Shown: positions 1 through 9,314, counted from the stretch's first letter. The stretch: 64,000 bases of DNA from Herminiimonas contaminans (GCF_015645465.1 NZ_JADOEL010000014.1:1-64000); one strand, 5' to 3'. Notes: generated by a model not told the origin, from the sequence alone. Numbers and translations are program-made.

Positions 1-226
1 CCACTGTGACGATGCCGTTTGTGCGGGACAGAAAATGGAAAAAGAAGTGGGTGTGTCTGAGCGCAGCGAGTTTCGCCCACTTCCCATTTTTTGTCCCGCA
101 CAAACGGGAACCCCGCAGGGGCAGCGGCGCCGTGGTCGCCTTTCTTTGCTTACTTTCTTTGGCGAAGCAAAGAAAGTGAGTGGCCGCCGGGCCACCCCCG
201 GCAACCCCGCTCTCCACGGAGAGCAA
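1..226. repeat. Dispersed palindromic element, copy 1 (left edge may be cut)
   Basis: A non-coding element with a second copy at 30019-30254. Positions 98-198 are identical to 30128-30228. The first half is a long inverted repeat: arms 15-30 and 92-107 pair perfectly over 16 bp, and an inner stem pairs AAGTGGG (45-51) with CCCACTT (76-82). The second half has its own hairpin, CTTTCTTTGCTT pairing with AAGCAAAGAAAG. It lies just beyond the terminator of the desaturase gene. Short ORFs across it are not conserved between the two copies. Similar agaaagtgag-containing repeats are common in beta- and gammaproteobacterial intergenic regions (recalled, not searched). Confidence 0.85.
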
Positions 227-266
227 ACAGAATCAGCAACAATCAACACGCAAACCAAACACCAAT

Positions 267-293
267 AAAAAAGCCCGCATCAGCGGGCTTTTT
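267..293 (-). terminator. Rho-independent terminator of the desaturase gene
   Basis: The stem AAAAAGCCCGC / GCGGGCTTTTT with a short loop sits 20 bp beyond the stop codon of the minus-strand desaturase gene. The A/T-rich flanks on both sides would allow termination in either direction. Confidence 0.8.
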
Positions 294-312
294 ATTCAAT
301 ACATCAGACTAC

Positions 313-1506
313 TTAAGCGTAACTACGCAAACGCAACGAGAAATCACGCAAAGCAGTAATCCCCGAAGCCTCAGCACGTGCACACCAATCCTGCAACTGC
401 TGCAGCAACTGATCACGGCTAGCATGTGAACGCTCCCAGATCGCACCCAGTTCAACGCGCATTTCATGCATTGTTTTGAGCGGCTTGCTGTGTGCGAACA
501 AAGTCGTCAGTTGTTCTTTATGCGGTGCTTCCAGCTTGTTAGGCTCGCGATGCAGGAGCTTCTTCGCGGAACGCAAGAAGCCGGACTCCAGCTGCGCTTT
601 TTCTTTCAGGTGCTCAACTTCATCGTGCCAGGTTTGCTTCAGCGACTTCGCGTATTTTGCAGTCACGTCATAACGGTTGGCGATGACGGATTGCAGCGTG
701 TCGAAATCGAGATGCAATTTGCTGGTGTCGAATTTCGGTTGCGGTGCGACTTTCTTGACCTTGGCCAGACCTACTGTTTCCAGCATGCGGATGTACATCC
801 AGCCGATGTCGAATTCGTACCACTTGGCCGACAGCTTGGCCGAAGTACCAAAGGTGTGGTGATTGTTGTGCAGCTCTTCGCCACCGATCAGGATACCGAT
901 AGGGAAGATGTTGGTTGCTGCATCGCTGCATTCGTAGTTACGGTAACCCCAGTAGTGGCCGATACCGTTGATGATGCCAGCCGCAGTGATAGGTATCCAT
1001 GCCATTTGCAGGGCCCATACCGAAACACCGATCACGCCGAACAAAGCGACGTTGATGAACAGCATCAGGACGATACCCATCGCGCTATGACGCGTGTAAA
1101 CATTACGTTCGATCCAGTCGTCCGGCGTACCGTAACCATACTTTTCCATGGTTTCCATGTTTTTCGATTCTGCGCGATACAACTCAGCACCTTCGAAAAA
1201 CACTTTCTTGATACCGCGGGTAACCGGGCTGTGCGGATCTTCTTCGGTTTCGCATTTGGCGTGGTGCTTGCGATGGATCGCAACCCATTCTTTGGTGACC
1301 ATACCAGTGGTCAGCCACAGCCAGAAACGGAAGAAATGACTAGGAATCGGATGCAGGTCCAGGCCACGGTGGGTGGCGCTGCGATGCAAATAGATAGTGA
1401 CCGCCGCAATCGTGATGTGTGTCACGGCGAGCGCGTAGAAAAACACTTCCCAACCGCTGGCGCGGGTCAGGCCGTTCGATAGGAAATCAAGTACTGCGTC
1501 GATCAT
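313..1506 (-). CDS. Acyl-CoA/fatty acid desaturase (delta-9 type)
   Basis: Integral-membrane di-iron desaturase of 397 aa that introduces a double bond into acyl chains and so tunes membrane fluidity. All three histidine boxes are present: HRSATH at residues 41-46, HRKHH at 78-82 and HNNHH at 213-217. Hydrophobic segments lie before box 1 and between boxes 2 and 3. The C-terminal ~130 residues are charged and helical, longer than in minimal desaturases. It is a single-gene unit ending in a strong terminator, with about 100 bp to the next gene. Substrate (acyl-CoA or acyl lipid) cannot be decided from sequence. Confidence 0.9.
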   Translation of the reverse strand: MIDAVLDFLSNGLTRASGWEVFFYALAVTHITIAAVTIYLHRSATHRGLDLHPIPSHFFRFWLWLTTGMVTKEWVAIHRKHHAKCETEEDPHSPVTRGIKKVFFEGAELYRAESKNMETMEKYGYGTPDDWIERNVYTRHSAMGIVLMLFINVALFGVIGVSVWALQMAWIPITAAGIINGIGHYWGYRNYECSDAATNIFPIGILIGGEELHNNHHTFGTSAKLSAKWYEFDIGWMYIRMLETVGLAKVKKVAPQPKFDTSKLHLDFDTLQSVIANRYDVTAKYAKSLKQTWHDEVEHLKEKAQLESGFLRSAKKLLHREPNKLEAPHKEQLTTLFAHSKPLKTMHEMRVELGAIWERSHASRDQLLQQLQDWCARAEASGITALRDFSLRLRSYA

Positions 1507-1611
1507 TGTGGCTCCAATATGAATGCCATGGATAATGGTATCCCCTAGATGGTATCGCTAAATCGAATTGCTAGGGTTGCTGGCAAATTTTCGAGACGAA
1601 TTGTACCCTTT

Positions 1612-2976
1612 TTAAGGGCCTATATCCGATTTTGCAGGGTTTTTCGCGGTATTTAAACGTTCTTTTACCGGCTGATATTGCTCGTCAATCAACCTTATTT
1701 CACGTTGCGGGAACGGTACATTGATCTCATTCGCCTGAAATGATCGCCATATTGCACGATTGACATCAGACAAAACCGTACCGCGTCCATCCAGTTCATT
1801 GACCCAGAACCCCAGCTGCAGGTCGATCCCATCCGCACCAAAGGCCACCATGGTGGCTGCTGGTACGCGATCCGGCCCCTTGCGCACTTTATCCACTCCA
1901 AGTGCGGCCTCTTCCAGCAATCGCAATGCCAAATCGATATCAGTCCGGTAATCAACTGAAACCTTTGTTGTCATTTGAATCACAGTGTCGCTGAGGGATA
2001 AATTCTGCACCGAATTCGCCACGAAGACCTCGTTCGGCACGATGGTGTCGCTGCCGTCGCCATTGCGCAACACGGTGTAGCGGGTATTGATCTGTGCCAC
2101 GCGGCCGGTGAATTTATCTATCGTCACCGTGTCGCCTATGGTCATGCTGCGTTCGAGCAGGATGATGAAACCGGAAACATAACTGCTGGCTATCTTTTGC
2201 AAACCCAGGCCCAGGCCGACGCCCAGCGCACCACCAAATACCGACAGTACGGTCAGGTCGATACCGACCATGGACAAGCTGACCAGCAAGGCGATCAGGA
2301 TCAGGACTGCACGGCTCATGCGTGACAGCACGGCGCGCATCGACGAATGCATGCCGTCGAGTCGCATCAGGCGTTCTTCGATCAGGGCCGATCCCCACAG
2401 CGCAAAAATCAGCGTCACACCCACCGAGACGATCGCTTGCAGCATCGTCATGATGGAGACTTTATGTTTGCCCAGCGGGACAAAGGTGTCGTCGAGGAAT
2501 TCGATGAACTCCGGCAGCACGCCCGTGATATGCAGCGCTACGATGATCCACACCAGTGAAGCAAAGCTGCGTTCAAACAGCAGGACGAATGCACTGACCT
2601 TGCCGCTGCGCGCAAACACGCGTCGCATGACATAGAAAGCCAGGCGTATCAACGCAAACGATGCGACCAGCGGCATCACGACGCGCAAGACATCCACACC
2701 GTCGACACCATCCAGCCGTTCCAGGACAGCTTTAGAGATAGCCAACAGCAGCCAGGTCAGCAGTGGCCACAAAACACGCGTGAAACTTTCTACTCCCAAC
2801 CTGCGTAATGCATTTTGCTGTGGCTCTTGTGTCGCCAGCAGGCTGCGCACCACACGTGCGATACCCCAACCCAATGCAAAACACAGTACTACAGCAACAA
2901 TTTGCCAGCGCAGACCAGGTATGCCCAGGTCAGTCCACAAATCAGCCCAGAGAGTAGTTAGCAGGTTTTGTTTCAT
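1612..2976 (-). CDS. MscS-family mechanosensitive ion channel
   Basis: 454-aa membrane protein of the small-conductance mechanosensitive channel family, which releases solutes on hypo-osmotic shock. Several hydrophobic segments in the first ~230 residues precede the conserved pore-lining helix and beta domain; the stretch GLGLQKIASSYVSGF followed by GDTVTI is typical. It is longer than E. coli MscS (286 aa), with extra N-terminal transmembrane helices, so it belongs to the larger YbdG/YnaI-like type. Its ATG directly follows the TAA of the upstream methyltransferase gene (zero spacing), suggesting translational coupling. Confidence 0.9.
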   Translation of the reverse strand: MKQNLLTTLWADLWTDLGIPGLRWQIVAVVLCFALGWGIARVVRSLLATQEPQQNALRRLGVESFTRVLWPLLTWLLLAISKAVLERLDGVDGVDVLRVVMPLVASFALIRLAFYVMRRVFARSGKVSAFVLLFERSFASLVWIIVALHITGVLPEFIEFLDDTFVPLGKHKVSIMTMLQAIVSVGVTLIFALWGSALIEERLMRLDGMHSSMRAVLSRMSRAVLILIALLVSLSMVGIDLTVLSVFGGALGVGLGLGLQKIASSYVSGFIILLERSMTIGDTVTIDKFTGRVAQINTRYTVLRNGDGSDTIVPNEVFVANSVQNLSLSDTVIQMTTKVSVDYRTDIDLALRLLEEAALGVDKVRKGPDRVPAATMVAFGADGIDLQLGFWVNELDGRGTVLSDVNRAIWRSFQANEINVPFPQREIRLIDEQYQPVKERLNTAKNPAKSDIGP

Positions 2977-4233
2977 TTATTTTTTACGTTCGAGTACCGC
3001 CGCGAAAAATCCATCAGTATGATGCTGCGCCGGCGACAGCTTCAGATAATCACCCATCTTCAAATCTATCTTTTGTTCCGCCAGCACTTCACTCATGGGG
3101 ATCAAAACAAAGTCATCGCGCGATGCCAGGAAGCTGGCAACAATCGCTTCATTTTCTTCATCCAGAATACTGCAGGTTGCATACACCAGACGACCACCTG
3201 CTTTAACCAGGCGCGCTGCACCGGCCAGGATGGAAGCCTGCTTTTCATTCAACTCTACCAGCGATTGCGGAGTCTGACGCCACTTCACGTCAGGATTGCG
3301 ACGCAAGGTACCGAGGCCGCTGCATGGAGCATCGACCAGCACGCGATCTATCTTGCCTGCCAGACGTTTTACCTTGGCATCGTTTTCATGCGCGATGAGT
3401 ACCGGATGCACATTCGACAGTCCGCTACGCGCGAGACGTGGTTTCAGTTTGGCCAGGCGTTTGTCGGAGATATCGAACGCATACAGACGGCCGGTGTTGC
3501 GCATCGCGGCACCCAGTGACAAAGTCTTGCCGCCCGCGCCTGCACAGAAGTCGACCACCATTTCGCCACGCTTGGCACCGACCACTTGTGACAGCAACTG
3601 GCTGCCTTCGTCCTGCACTTCGATCGAACCATTCTTGAACAAAGGCAGGTTCTGCAATGCAGGCTTCTTGATGACACGGATACCCAAAGGTGCGTACGGT
3701 GTAGGCTCACACAAGATAGGTGCTTCTGCCAGCGATGTAATCACTTCTTCGCGCGTCGCCTTCAATGCGTTGACGCGCAGATCCAGCGGTGCTGGCTGGT
3801 TCACGGCGTGCGCCAGTTCCAGTGCAGTTGCTTCGCCATCACGAGCCACCAGTTTGTCGAACAGCCATTCCGGCAAATTCGAACGCAACAGCGACGGCAA
3901 CAAGGTGCGATCGATTTGCATCACGTGCTTGAGCCATTCGGTTTCTTCTTCGGTCAGGCCACCCAACGATTCAACGCCGACTGCATCAGCCAGACCAAGC
4001 AAAGTCATACGACGCATGGTCGGGCCATTGCCGGATTCGGCAAAGCTGGTGTACACCGCTTTATTGCGCAGCAAACCGTATACCGCTTCTGCCACGACAC
4101 CGCGCTCACGCGAACCGAGCTTAGGATGTTCGCGGAAGTAACGCGATAAGGTACCGTCGGCCGGACCTGTGAAACGCAGGATCTCGCGCAGTACTTCTTC
4201 GGTGTTATTAATGATCGCTGGAGGCAATCTCAT
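2977..4233 (-). CDS. rsmB: RsmB/NOP-family RNA (cytosine-5)-methyltransferase
   Basis: S-adenosylmethionine-dependent m5C RNA methyltransferase, 418 aa, probably acting on 16S rRNA. It shows the SAM-binding region VVDFCAGAGGKT, the DAPCSGLGTLRRNPD motif IV and the catalytic-cysteine motif YATCSILDEEN. I chose ATG 4233 over the longer frame start at 4305 because a GAAGGA ribosome-binding site lies just upstream and the extra 24 residues look like non-coding translation. The symbol is by family resemblance; RsmF-like activity is not excluded. It is followed without a gap by the mscS-type gene. Confidence 0.85.
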   Translation of the reverse strand: MRLPPAIINNTEEVLREILRFTGPADGTLSRYFREHPKLGSRERGVVAEAVYGLLRNKAVYTSFAESGNGPTMRRMTLLGLADAVGVESLGGLTEEETEWLKHVMQIDRTLLPSLLRSNLPEWLFDKLVARDGEATALELAHAVNQPAPLDLRVNALKATREEVITSLAEAPILCEPTPYAPLGIRVIKKPALQNLPLFKNGSIEVQDEGSQLLSQVVGAKRGEMVVDFCAGAGGKTLSLGAAMRNTGRLYAFDISDKRLAKLKPRLARSGLSNVHPVLIAHENDAKVKRLAGKIDRVLVDAPCSGLGTLRRNPDVKWRQTPQSLVELNEKQASILAGAARLVKAGGRLVYATCSILDEENEAIVASFLASRDDFVLIPMSEVLAEQKIDLKMGDYLKLSPAQHHTDGFFAAVLERKK

Positions 4234-4328
4234 GCATATTCCTTCATAAAATATTCTTGTCTGACAGTCGCCGGGCAAGCTGGTTCGGGTAGCGAACCGC
4301 TGCATCAGTTTCGTCAGGACTCTGGGCG

Positions 4329-4940
4329 TTAAGCTGCTTGATTAATACGCACCACACCGTCCAGCACGGACAATCGTCCGTCTATGAAGCAGCGTATAGC
4401 GCGTGGATAAATAATGTGTTCCTGTTCCAGCACACGGGCGGCCAGGGTATCTTCCGTATCGTCGGCCAGTACCGGCACCGCCGCCTGCGCCACGATAGGA
4501 CCATGATCCAGCTCGGCAGTGACAAAATGCACAGTTGCGCCATGCAATTTGACACCCGCAGCCAAAGCCTGTCTGTGCGTTGCCAAACCAACAAAACTTG
4601 GTAACAGCGATGGATGGATATTGAGCATGCGTCCGGCGTAATGTGCGACGAAAGGTGTCGTCAACACACGCATAAAACCTGCCAAAACCACCAAATCAGG
4701 CGTAAAAGAGTCGATCTTGCTCTGGAGTGCTGCGTCAAAGGCCTCCCGGCTCGGATAGTCCTTGTTTGCCACAACCAGTGCCGGAATACCGTGTTCGGCA
4801 GCATAGGCCAGGCCCGATGCATCGGCCTTATTGCTAATAACGGCCGCGATCTGTGCTGGCCACTCTTCATTTTGCGCAGCGCGGATGATGGCCCGCATAT
4901 TACTACCGCGCCCGGAAATCAAAATGACGATTCTTCTCAT
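4329..4940 (-). CDS. purN: Phosphoribosylglycinamide formyltransferase (GAR transformylase)
   Basis: Third step of de novo purine synthesis: transfer of a formyl group from 10-formyl-THF to GAR. The protein from M(RRIVILISGRGSN) is 203 aa, the normal PurN size. Visible are the phosphate-binding GRGSN near the N-terminus, the catalytic-region NIHPSLLPSF and the HGATVHFV..LDHGPI motif carrying the essential Asp. Start codons at 4940 and 4949 are both possible; the longer frame to 4997 adds residues not typical of PurN. No strong Shine-Dalgarno is seen. Confidence 0.95.
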   Translation of the reverse strand: MRRIVILISGRGSNMRAIIRAAQNEEWPAQIAAVISNKADASGLAYAAEHGIPALVVANKDYPSREAFDAALQSKIDSFTPDLVVLAGFMRVLTTPFVAHYAGRMLNIHPSLLPSFVGLATHRQALAAGVKLHGATVHFVTAELDHGPIVAQAAVPVLADDTEDTLAARVLEQEHIIYPRAIRCFIDGRLSVLDGVVRINQAA

Positions 4941-5120
4941 GGCGCGCATTGTACCGTACCGCGGGCCGATCAGAACGACGGCAACCGGCCGGATCATTAA
5001 CTATCAGCGCAGTACAGAGCGCGCCAACGCTCAGCGACGACGAAGCAAAACCGAGGAAATGTGCCCGGAATTCAGGCGAGGCAGCGAGCCGCGATGTACC
5101 AGCGGCTGCGAGAATACGAC

Positions 5121-5519
5121 TTACTGAAAGGAGTAAAACACCCGGAATGCGATTTTCTTGTCAGCCCAGAAATCAGCGGCATCGCGGAATACGTCGAGCA
5201 AAGTCTCGCGTGCTTCCTTGTCGAATTTCGGTGTATTCGGCAGTTGCTCCAGCACCACCAGGAAACCAGGCTGCGGGCCTGCTTTGTGTGCCAGGCTGGT
5301 CAGGCAATCGGACAAGGCATCGAAATTCTTGCCAAAATGCTTGGGAAACTGGAATGCCTCCGCAATCACGGCCAATACCTGCTGCTTGGTGGTCGCATGT
5401 GCGCAATGTGCGTACAGGAAGTGCTGTCCAAGATGCGCGGCTTCTGCCTGCAAATCTGCGACCCGGAAGGCCCGGATCGACTGCACTACATTGAGCGGCA
5501 CGGTTTTAAACAAACTCAT
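5121..5519 (-). CDS. Barstar-family ribonuclease inhibitor
   Basis: 132-aa cytoplasmic protein of the barstar family, which plugs the active site of barnase-type ribonucleases. The diagnostic segment FPKHFGKNFDALSDCL is present, including the Asp/aromatic region that contacts the RNase active site in the family. Compared with Bacillus barstar (90 aa) it has an N-terminal extension of about 40 residues. It starts 44 bp downstream of the stop of the exported RNase gene, on the same strand, behind a GAGGGAGAA ribosome-binding site, so the two form a toxin-first, inhibitor-second operon. Confidence 0.9.
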   Translation of the reverse strand: MSLFKTVPLNVVQSIRAFRVADLQAEAAHLGQHFLYAHCAHATTKQQVLAVIAEAFQFPKHFGKNFDALSDCLTSLAHKAGPQPGFLVVLEQLPNTPKFDKEARETLLDVFRDAADFWADKKIAFRVFYSFQ

Positions 5520-5563
5520 TTCTCCCTCATCTCCAGCTATTTATTATCAACATAACACCCCGC

Positions 5564-5938
5564 TCACTCCATGACTCTTTTGAAGCTTCTGTAGTGATCG
5601 GCGGTGTAATAATATTCGCGCGGCCTGGTCTTCTCGCCGCCGGTAATGATCCGTTTCGCACCACGATTGCGAGCCCGCGGTGTCTTTACAGTGTATTCGC
5701 GGTAATACCCGCGCTTTTGCTGAGGCAAAACCTTTTCATAATTGCCAAATATGGAACCATCCTTGTCATAAGGGAAAGGTCCACCCTGGCGTATCAAGGC
5801 GATCGTCTCCTGCGCTTCACGCGGCAATTCATTAACTGAAACAACTCCAAGCGCGCCGGAATCGAAAGCAAAAGCGTTGAATGAAAGTAAGAATGTAGCG
5901 AAAAGCAGGAAAAAGCGCGTGATAAATTTAACTTTCAC
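5564..5938 (-). CDS. Secreted barnase-type guanyl-specific ribonuclease
   Basis: 124-aa extracytoplasmic RNase of the barnase/RNase N1 family. I use the GTG at 5938, preceded by AAAAGG at proper spacing; the frame upstream to 5989 lacks a ribosome-binding site. Residues 1-24 form a classic signal peptide (KVKF basic start, hydrophobic core, cleavage after AFA). The catalytic triad is intact by alignment with barnase: Glu81 (in YYREYTV), Arg96 (in AKRIITG) and His115 (in TADHYRSF). It is paired with the barstar gene downstream. Export makes it a candidate secreted weapon or nutritional RNase; the inhibitor protects the cytoplasm. Confidence 0.9.
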   Translation of the reverse strand: MKVKFITRFFLLFATFLLSFNAFAFDSGALGVVSVNELPREAQETIALIRQGGPFPYDKDGSIFGNYEKVLPQQKRGYYREYTVKTPRARNRGAKRIITGGEKTRPREYYYTADHYRSFKRVME

Positions 5939-6087
5939 CGAAATACCTTTTCTTAATAATGGGTGTCGTCTATCGACGCACCCTATCAACGCAGCCTATT
6001 GAATTAACGAGTCCAATACCCGAGAGTAACGTGTTGTGTTGTCCGAATCAACACTAATTGCTTGACAAGCATGGGATAGGCTGCTGC

Positions 6088-7290
6088 TTAGATATCGGCG
6101 TTTTCGGCCACACCTGTGTCTTGCGAAGAGAAAAATGACAGGATTTCAGTCTTGTGCGCCAAGGCATCCTTGCGTCCCAGATTAATGAGTTCGCAGGTGT
6201 AGCTTTTTTCAAACAACAGGTAAGAAGCCAGCGCTGCACCACGCACTTCAGCCGCACCTATGCCCGACAGCAACATACGGACCGGACGTGGCAGGCTGCT
6301 GATGTGGCGACTTGCAATTGTGTCAAGTCGTTCAGATGGCGCGATGGTCAGCATCTCTATCGGCCGCAGCGGAGTCTTGGTTCTTTGTTCGTCGGTCAGC
6401 ACCGACAAGGTTTGATTGATGCGATTCAGGCGTTCGATATCGCTGGCGATACTATCAAGGAAGATACTGGACAAGGCATGCCCGGCAATTTGCGCCAGGC
6501 TCGGATACTGCGCATTGCGCGACTGATCGATTGCCGGTTCCATCAACCGCCCCGCCCCTATCACCAGCACTTTGTCGGCACCCAGATGGATGGCCGGTGA
6601 AATCGGCGCCACCTGCCGCATTGAGCCGTCACCGAAATACTCGCGTCGACCTTCGCAAAAAATCGGCGTCGCCGGAAAAATCAGCGGGATCGCCGCCGAC
6701 GCCAGCAAATGTTCAACACCGATCTGACTGCGTACCGCGATACGCTGGGTCCTGACCCACGGTTCTATATCAGCTTCGCTTTGATAAAACGTCATATGCT
6801 TGCCCGCCGTATAGGACGAGGCAGTGACGGCCAGCGCGTGCAACTTGCCGTCCACCAGTGCCGCATCCAGGCGCGGCAGGTTGAGCATGCGATTCAGCAG
6901 GCTGACCAAAGGCGTATTGTCGAGCAAGGAATTTGGTGGATTGGCTTTCCATGTGCGCAGCAGCCAGCCAAACGACAGCAGTGATAGCCACTTCGCGCCG
7001 GAACGCAGCACGCCCAGCGAGTCCGCGCGGTAGACCTGTTCAGCCGTGAAGTTTTCCCATACATGCACAATTCGTTGCAGGCCGGGACAGAAATCGTCGG
7101 CGTGACAAGCCAGTGCAGTCGCATTAATCGCACCGGCGGAGGTGCCGCAAATAATGTCGTAGGGATTTTTCTCCGGCGCCCAGCCAGCCTCACACAGGAT
7201 GGCCGATACCGATTCCAGCACGCCGACCTGATAGGCCGCGCGCGCTCCGCCTCCCGTCAGCACCAGGCCAATTTTCTTTTTGTCTCGCAT
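6088..7290 (-). CDS. Patatin-like phospholipase
   Basis: 400-aa patatin-family acyl hydrolase. The N-terminal oxyanion motif GLVLTGGGARAAYQVG, the serine nucleophile motif GTSAG and the DG of the Ser-Asp dyad (YFGDGSMRQ) are all present, so it should be catalytically active. There is no signal peptide; a cytoplasmic or peripheral location is expected. I choose ATG 7290; the frame upstream to 7299 opens with TTG. About 150 bp of featureless sequence separates it from the RNase gene. Confidence 0.9.
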   Translation of the reverse strand: MRDKKKIGLVLTGGGARAAYQVGVLESVSAILCEAGWAPEKNPYDIICGTSAGAINATALACHADDFCPGLQRIVHVWENFTAEQVYRADSLGVLRSGAKWLSLLSFGWLLRTWKANPPNSLLDNTPLVSLLNRMLNLPRLDAALVDGKLHALAVTASSYTAGKHMTFYQSEADIEPWVRTQRIAVRSQIGVEHLLASAAIPLIFPATPIFCEGRREYFGDGSMRQVAPISPAIHLGADKVLVIGAGRLMEPAIDQSRNAQYPSLAQIAGHALSSIFLDSIASDIERLNRINQTLSVLTDEQRTKTPLRPIEMLTIAPSERLDTIASRHISSLPRPVRMLLSGIGAAEVRGAALASYLLFEKSYTCELINLGRKDALAHKTEILSFFSSQDTGVAENADI

Positions 7291-7346
7291 AGACACCAAT
7301 TATTCAGGCCTTTCGGATTTCAGACAAGCGGGCACGACACCAAGGA

Positions 7347-9125
7347 TCAGTCTCCTTTGGCGATGCCTTCACGACGAGGATCTGTCCCACCAAACCAGAC
7401 TTCTTCACCATGGATACTCAAGCGCATGATGCCTTGCAAGCCCGAAGTCTGCTCCACCAGTTGCACCTCATGCTGGCGTTCCGTCAGTGCCCTGACCAGG
7501 GTATTCGGCACACGACCGCGCTCCAGCTCAGTCGGTCCGTTACGGCTGCCGACGTTAGGCAAATCAATCGCCTGCTGTACCGTCAGCCCCCAATCCATCA
7601 TACCGACCAATACCTTGCCGACGTAATTGATGATGTAAGCACCACCTGGTGAGCCTACCGCCAGCACCAGTTTCTTCGTACCCTTTTCAAACACGAAAGT
7701 CGGTGCCATCGAACTACGTGGTCGCTTGCCGGGTTGCACACGGTTGGCGATGAAGCCATTCACATCGCTGGGATCAAACGAGAAATCGGTCAGTTCATTA
7801 TTCAGCAGAAAGCCATCGACCATCTGGCGCGAACCAAAACCGTTTTCAATGGTAGTCGTCATGGCGACCGCATTGCCCTTCGCATCCACCACGGAAATAT
7901 GCGAAGTCGAAGGCAGCTCAGGGGAAGTACTGGTGGCCCAGGCCAGGCGCGTATTGAAAGGATCACCAGGCTGCGCCTTACCCATGGACTCATCACCTAT
8001 CAACGCGGCGCGGCGTGCCAGGTATTTTTTATCGAGCAGCGGTTGCACACTACCACCCGGCAGCGGCGCAAAATCCGGATCGGCTATATAGCGATCGCGA
8101 TCCGCGTAAGCGAGACGCCCTGCTTCCGCGAACAGATGCACGGCATTCGCATTCCACGCACCATTAACCGGCGAATAGGCCGCGATGTTTTTCTTTTCGA
8201 GTATGCCCAGGATTTGCGCTATCGCGATACCACCCGACGAAGGTGGCGGCATACCGCACACAGTCCATGCTTTGTAATCGCTGCAAACAGGTTCACGTAC
8301 CTTGGCCTTGTAACTGGAGATATCGTGCAAACCCATTTCACCGGGATTGGTAGGATGCTGCGCAACCTTGGCTGCAATATCGTGCGCGATCTGGCCGCGG
8401 TAAAACGCATTTGCGCCATCGCGCGCTATCGCTTTCATGGTTTCAGCCAGTGCCGGATTTTTCAGGATGTAGCCGACAGGTCTGGGCTTGCCTTGCGCAT
8501 CGTAAAAGTAAGCGGCGGCGACCGGGTCCTGCTTCAGATAAGTTTCATGTTGCAGCAAGATGGCGAGGCGCGGACTGACGGCAAAACCTTCAGTCGCCAG
8601 CTTGATCGCCGGATTGAACAGGGTTGCCCATGGCAGCTTGCCGTTCTGCTTGTGCGCCAGCTCCAGCATGCGCAATACACCCGGCACACCGACAGCGCGA
8701 CCACCAACTACCGCTTCGTGGAAAGGCATGGCCTTGCCTTCCGCGTTCTGGAACAATTTACCCGTCACATTGCGCGGCGCTGTTTCGCGGCCATCATAGG
8801 CCAGTACACGCGCGCCATCGAAGTGCAACATGAACGCACCACCGCCCAGGCCGGACGATTGCGGTTCCACCAGGCCCAGCACCATTTGCGTTGCGATGGC
8901 AGCATCAACTGCAGAACCACCGGCCTTCAACATTTGGTAACCTGCATCCACCGCCAGTGGATTGGCGGCTGCCACCATGAATTTCTTTGCGACCCAACCG
9001 CTCTTTTCGGTATAGCCGCTACTGCCTTCCGGCTCTATCGGGATGTATGGCTTGACTACTGGCGGGCTGCTGCAGCCGGTAAGCAAGGCTGATAATACGG
9101 CGACAAAAACAGTCGTTTTAATCAT
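7347..9125 (-). CDS. ggt: Gamma-glutamyltransferase (periplasmic lipoprotein)
   Basis: 592-aa proenzyme that cleaves gamma-glutamyl bonds such as that of glutathione. A lipoprotein signal peptide is visible (LLTGC, Cys18), unlike the soluble E. coli periplasmic enzyme. The autoprocessing and catalytic threonine is Thr407 in STSHISVVD, where E. coli has TTHYSVVD; the downstream motifs PRSSMAPTF and VGSPGG are conserved. Processing should give ~45 kDa and ~20 kDa subunits. It is probably monocistronic, with 190 bp upstream containing the terminator of hppA. Confidence 0.93.
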   Translation of the reverse strand: MIKTTVFVAVLSALLTGCSSPPVVKPYIPIEPEGSSGYTEKSGWVAKKFMVAAANPLAVDAGYQMLKAGGSAVDAAIATQMVLGLVEPQSSGLGGGAFMLHFDGARVLAYDGRETAPRNVTGKLFQNAEGKAMPFHEAVVGGRAVGVPGVLRMLELAHKQNGKLPWATLFNPAIKLATEGFAVSPRLAILLQHETYLKQDPVAAAYFYDAQGKPRPVGYILKNPALAETMKAIARDGANAFYRGQIAHDIAAKVAQHPTNPGEMGLHDISSYKAKVREPVCSDYKAWTVCGMPPPSSGGIAIAQILGILEKKNIAAYSPVNGAWNANAVHLFAEAGRLAYADRDRYIADPDFAPLPGGSVQPLLDKKYLARRAALIGDESMGKAQPGDPFNTRLAWATSTSPELPSTSHISVVDAKGNAVAMTTTIENGFGSRQMVDGFLLNNELTDFSFDPSDVNGFIANRVQPGKRPRSSMAPTFVFEKGTKKLVLAVGSPGGAYIINYVGKVLVGMMDWGLTVQQAIDLPNVGSRNGPTELERGRVPNTLVRALTERQHEVQLVEQTSGLQGIMRLSIHGEEVWFGGTDPRREGIAKGD

Positions 9126-9265
9126 GCAGAATCCCGGAGTAACGTAGAAGAAGGCAAAAGGTGCGTCCCCAGTGTAAACCGCTTGGGCGCAGATGTCAGT
9201 TTGTTAGGACGAGGTTTTTTCAATTGAGTTCGCTGCATCTGGCCGGAAATACAGGCCGCGGATAA

Positions 9266-9292
9266 AAGAAAAGGCAGCCTGCGCTGCCTTTT
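9266..9292 (-). terminator. Terminator of hppA
   Basis: The hairpin AAAAGGCAGC / GCTGCCTTTT with a short loop, followed on the minus strand by T-rich sequence, lies about 25 bp past the hppA stop. Confidence 0.8.
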
Positions 9293-9314
9293 CCGCATAA
9301 CCATCATCTAAAAC

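Noticed and set aside
35-429. Small ORFs across the repeat element at the left edge
   Set aside because: The corresponding frames in the second copy differ in length and sequence; the conserved feature is the palindrome, not a protein.
466-1482. Open frame of 338 codons on the plus strand
   Set aside because: It is antisense to the desaturase, whose three His boxes are present.
7734-9092. Open frame of 452 codons on the plus strand
   Set aside because: It is antisense to ggt, which has its signal peptide, catalytic Thr and full length. No start signal or domain.
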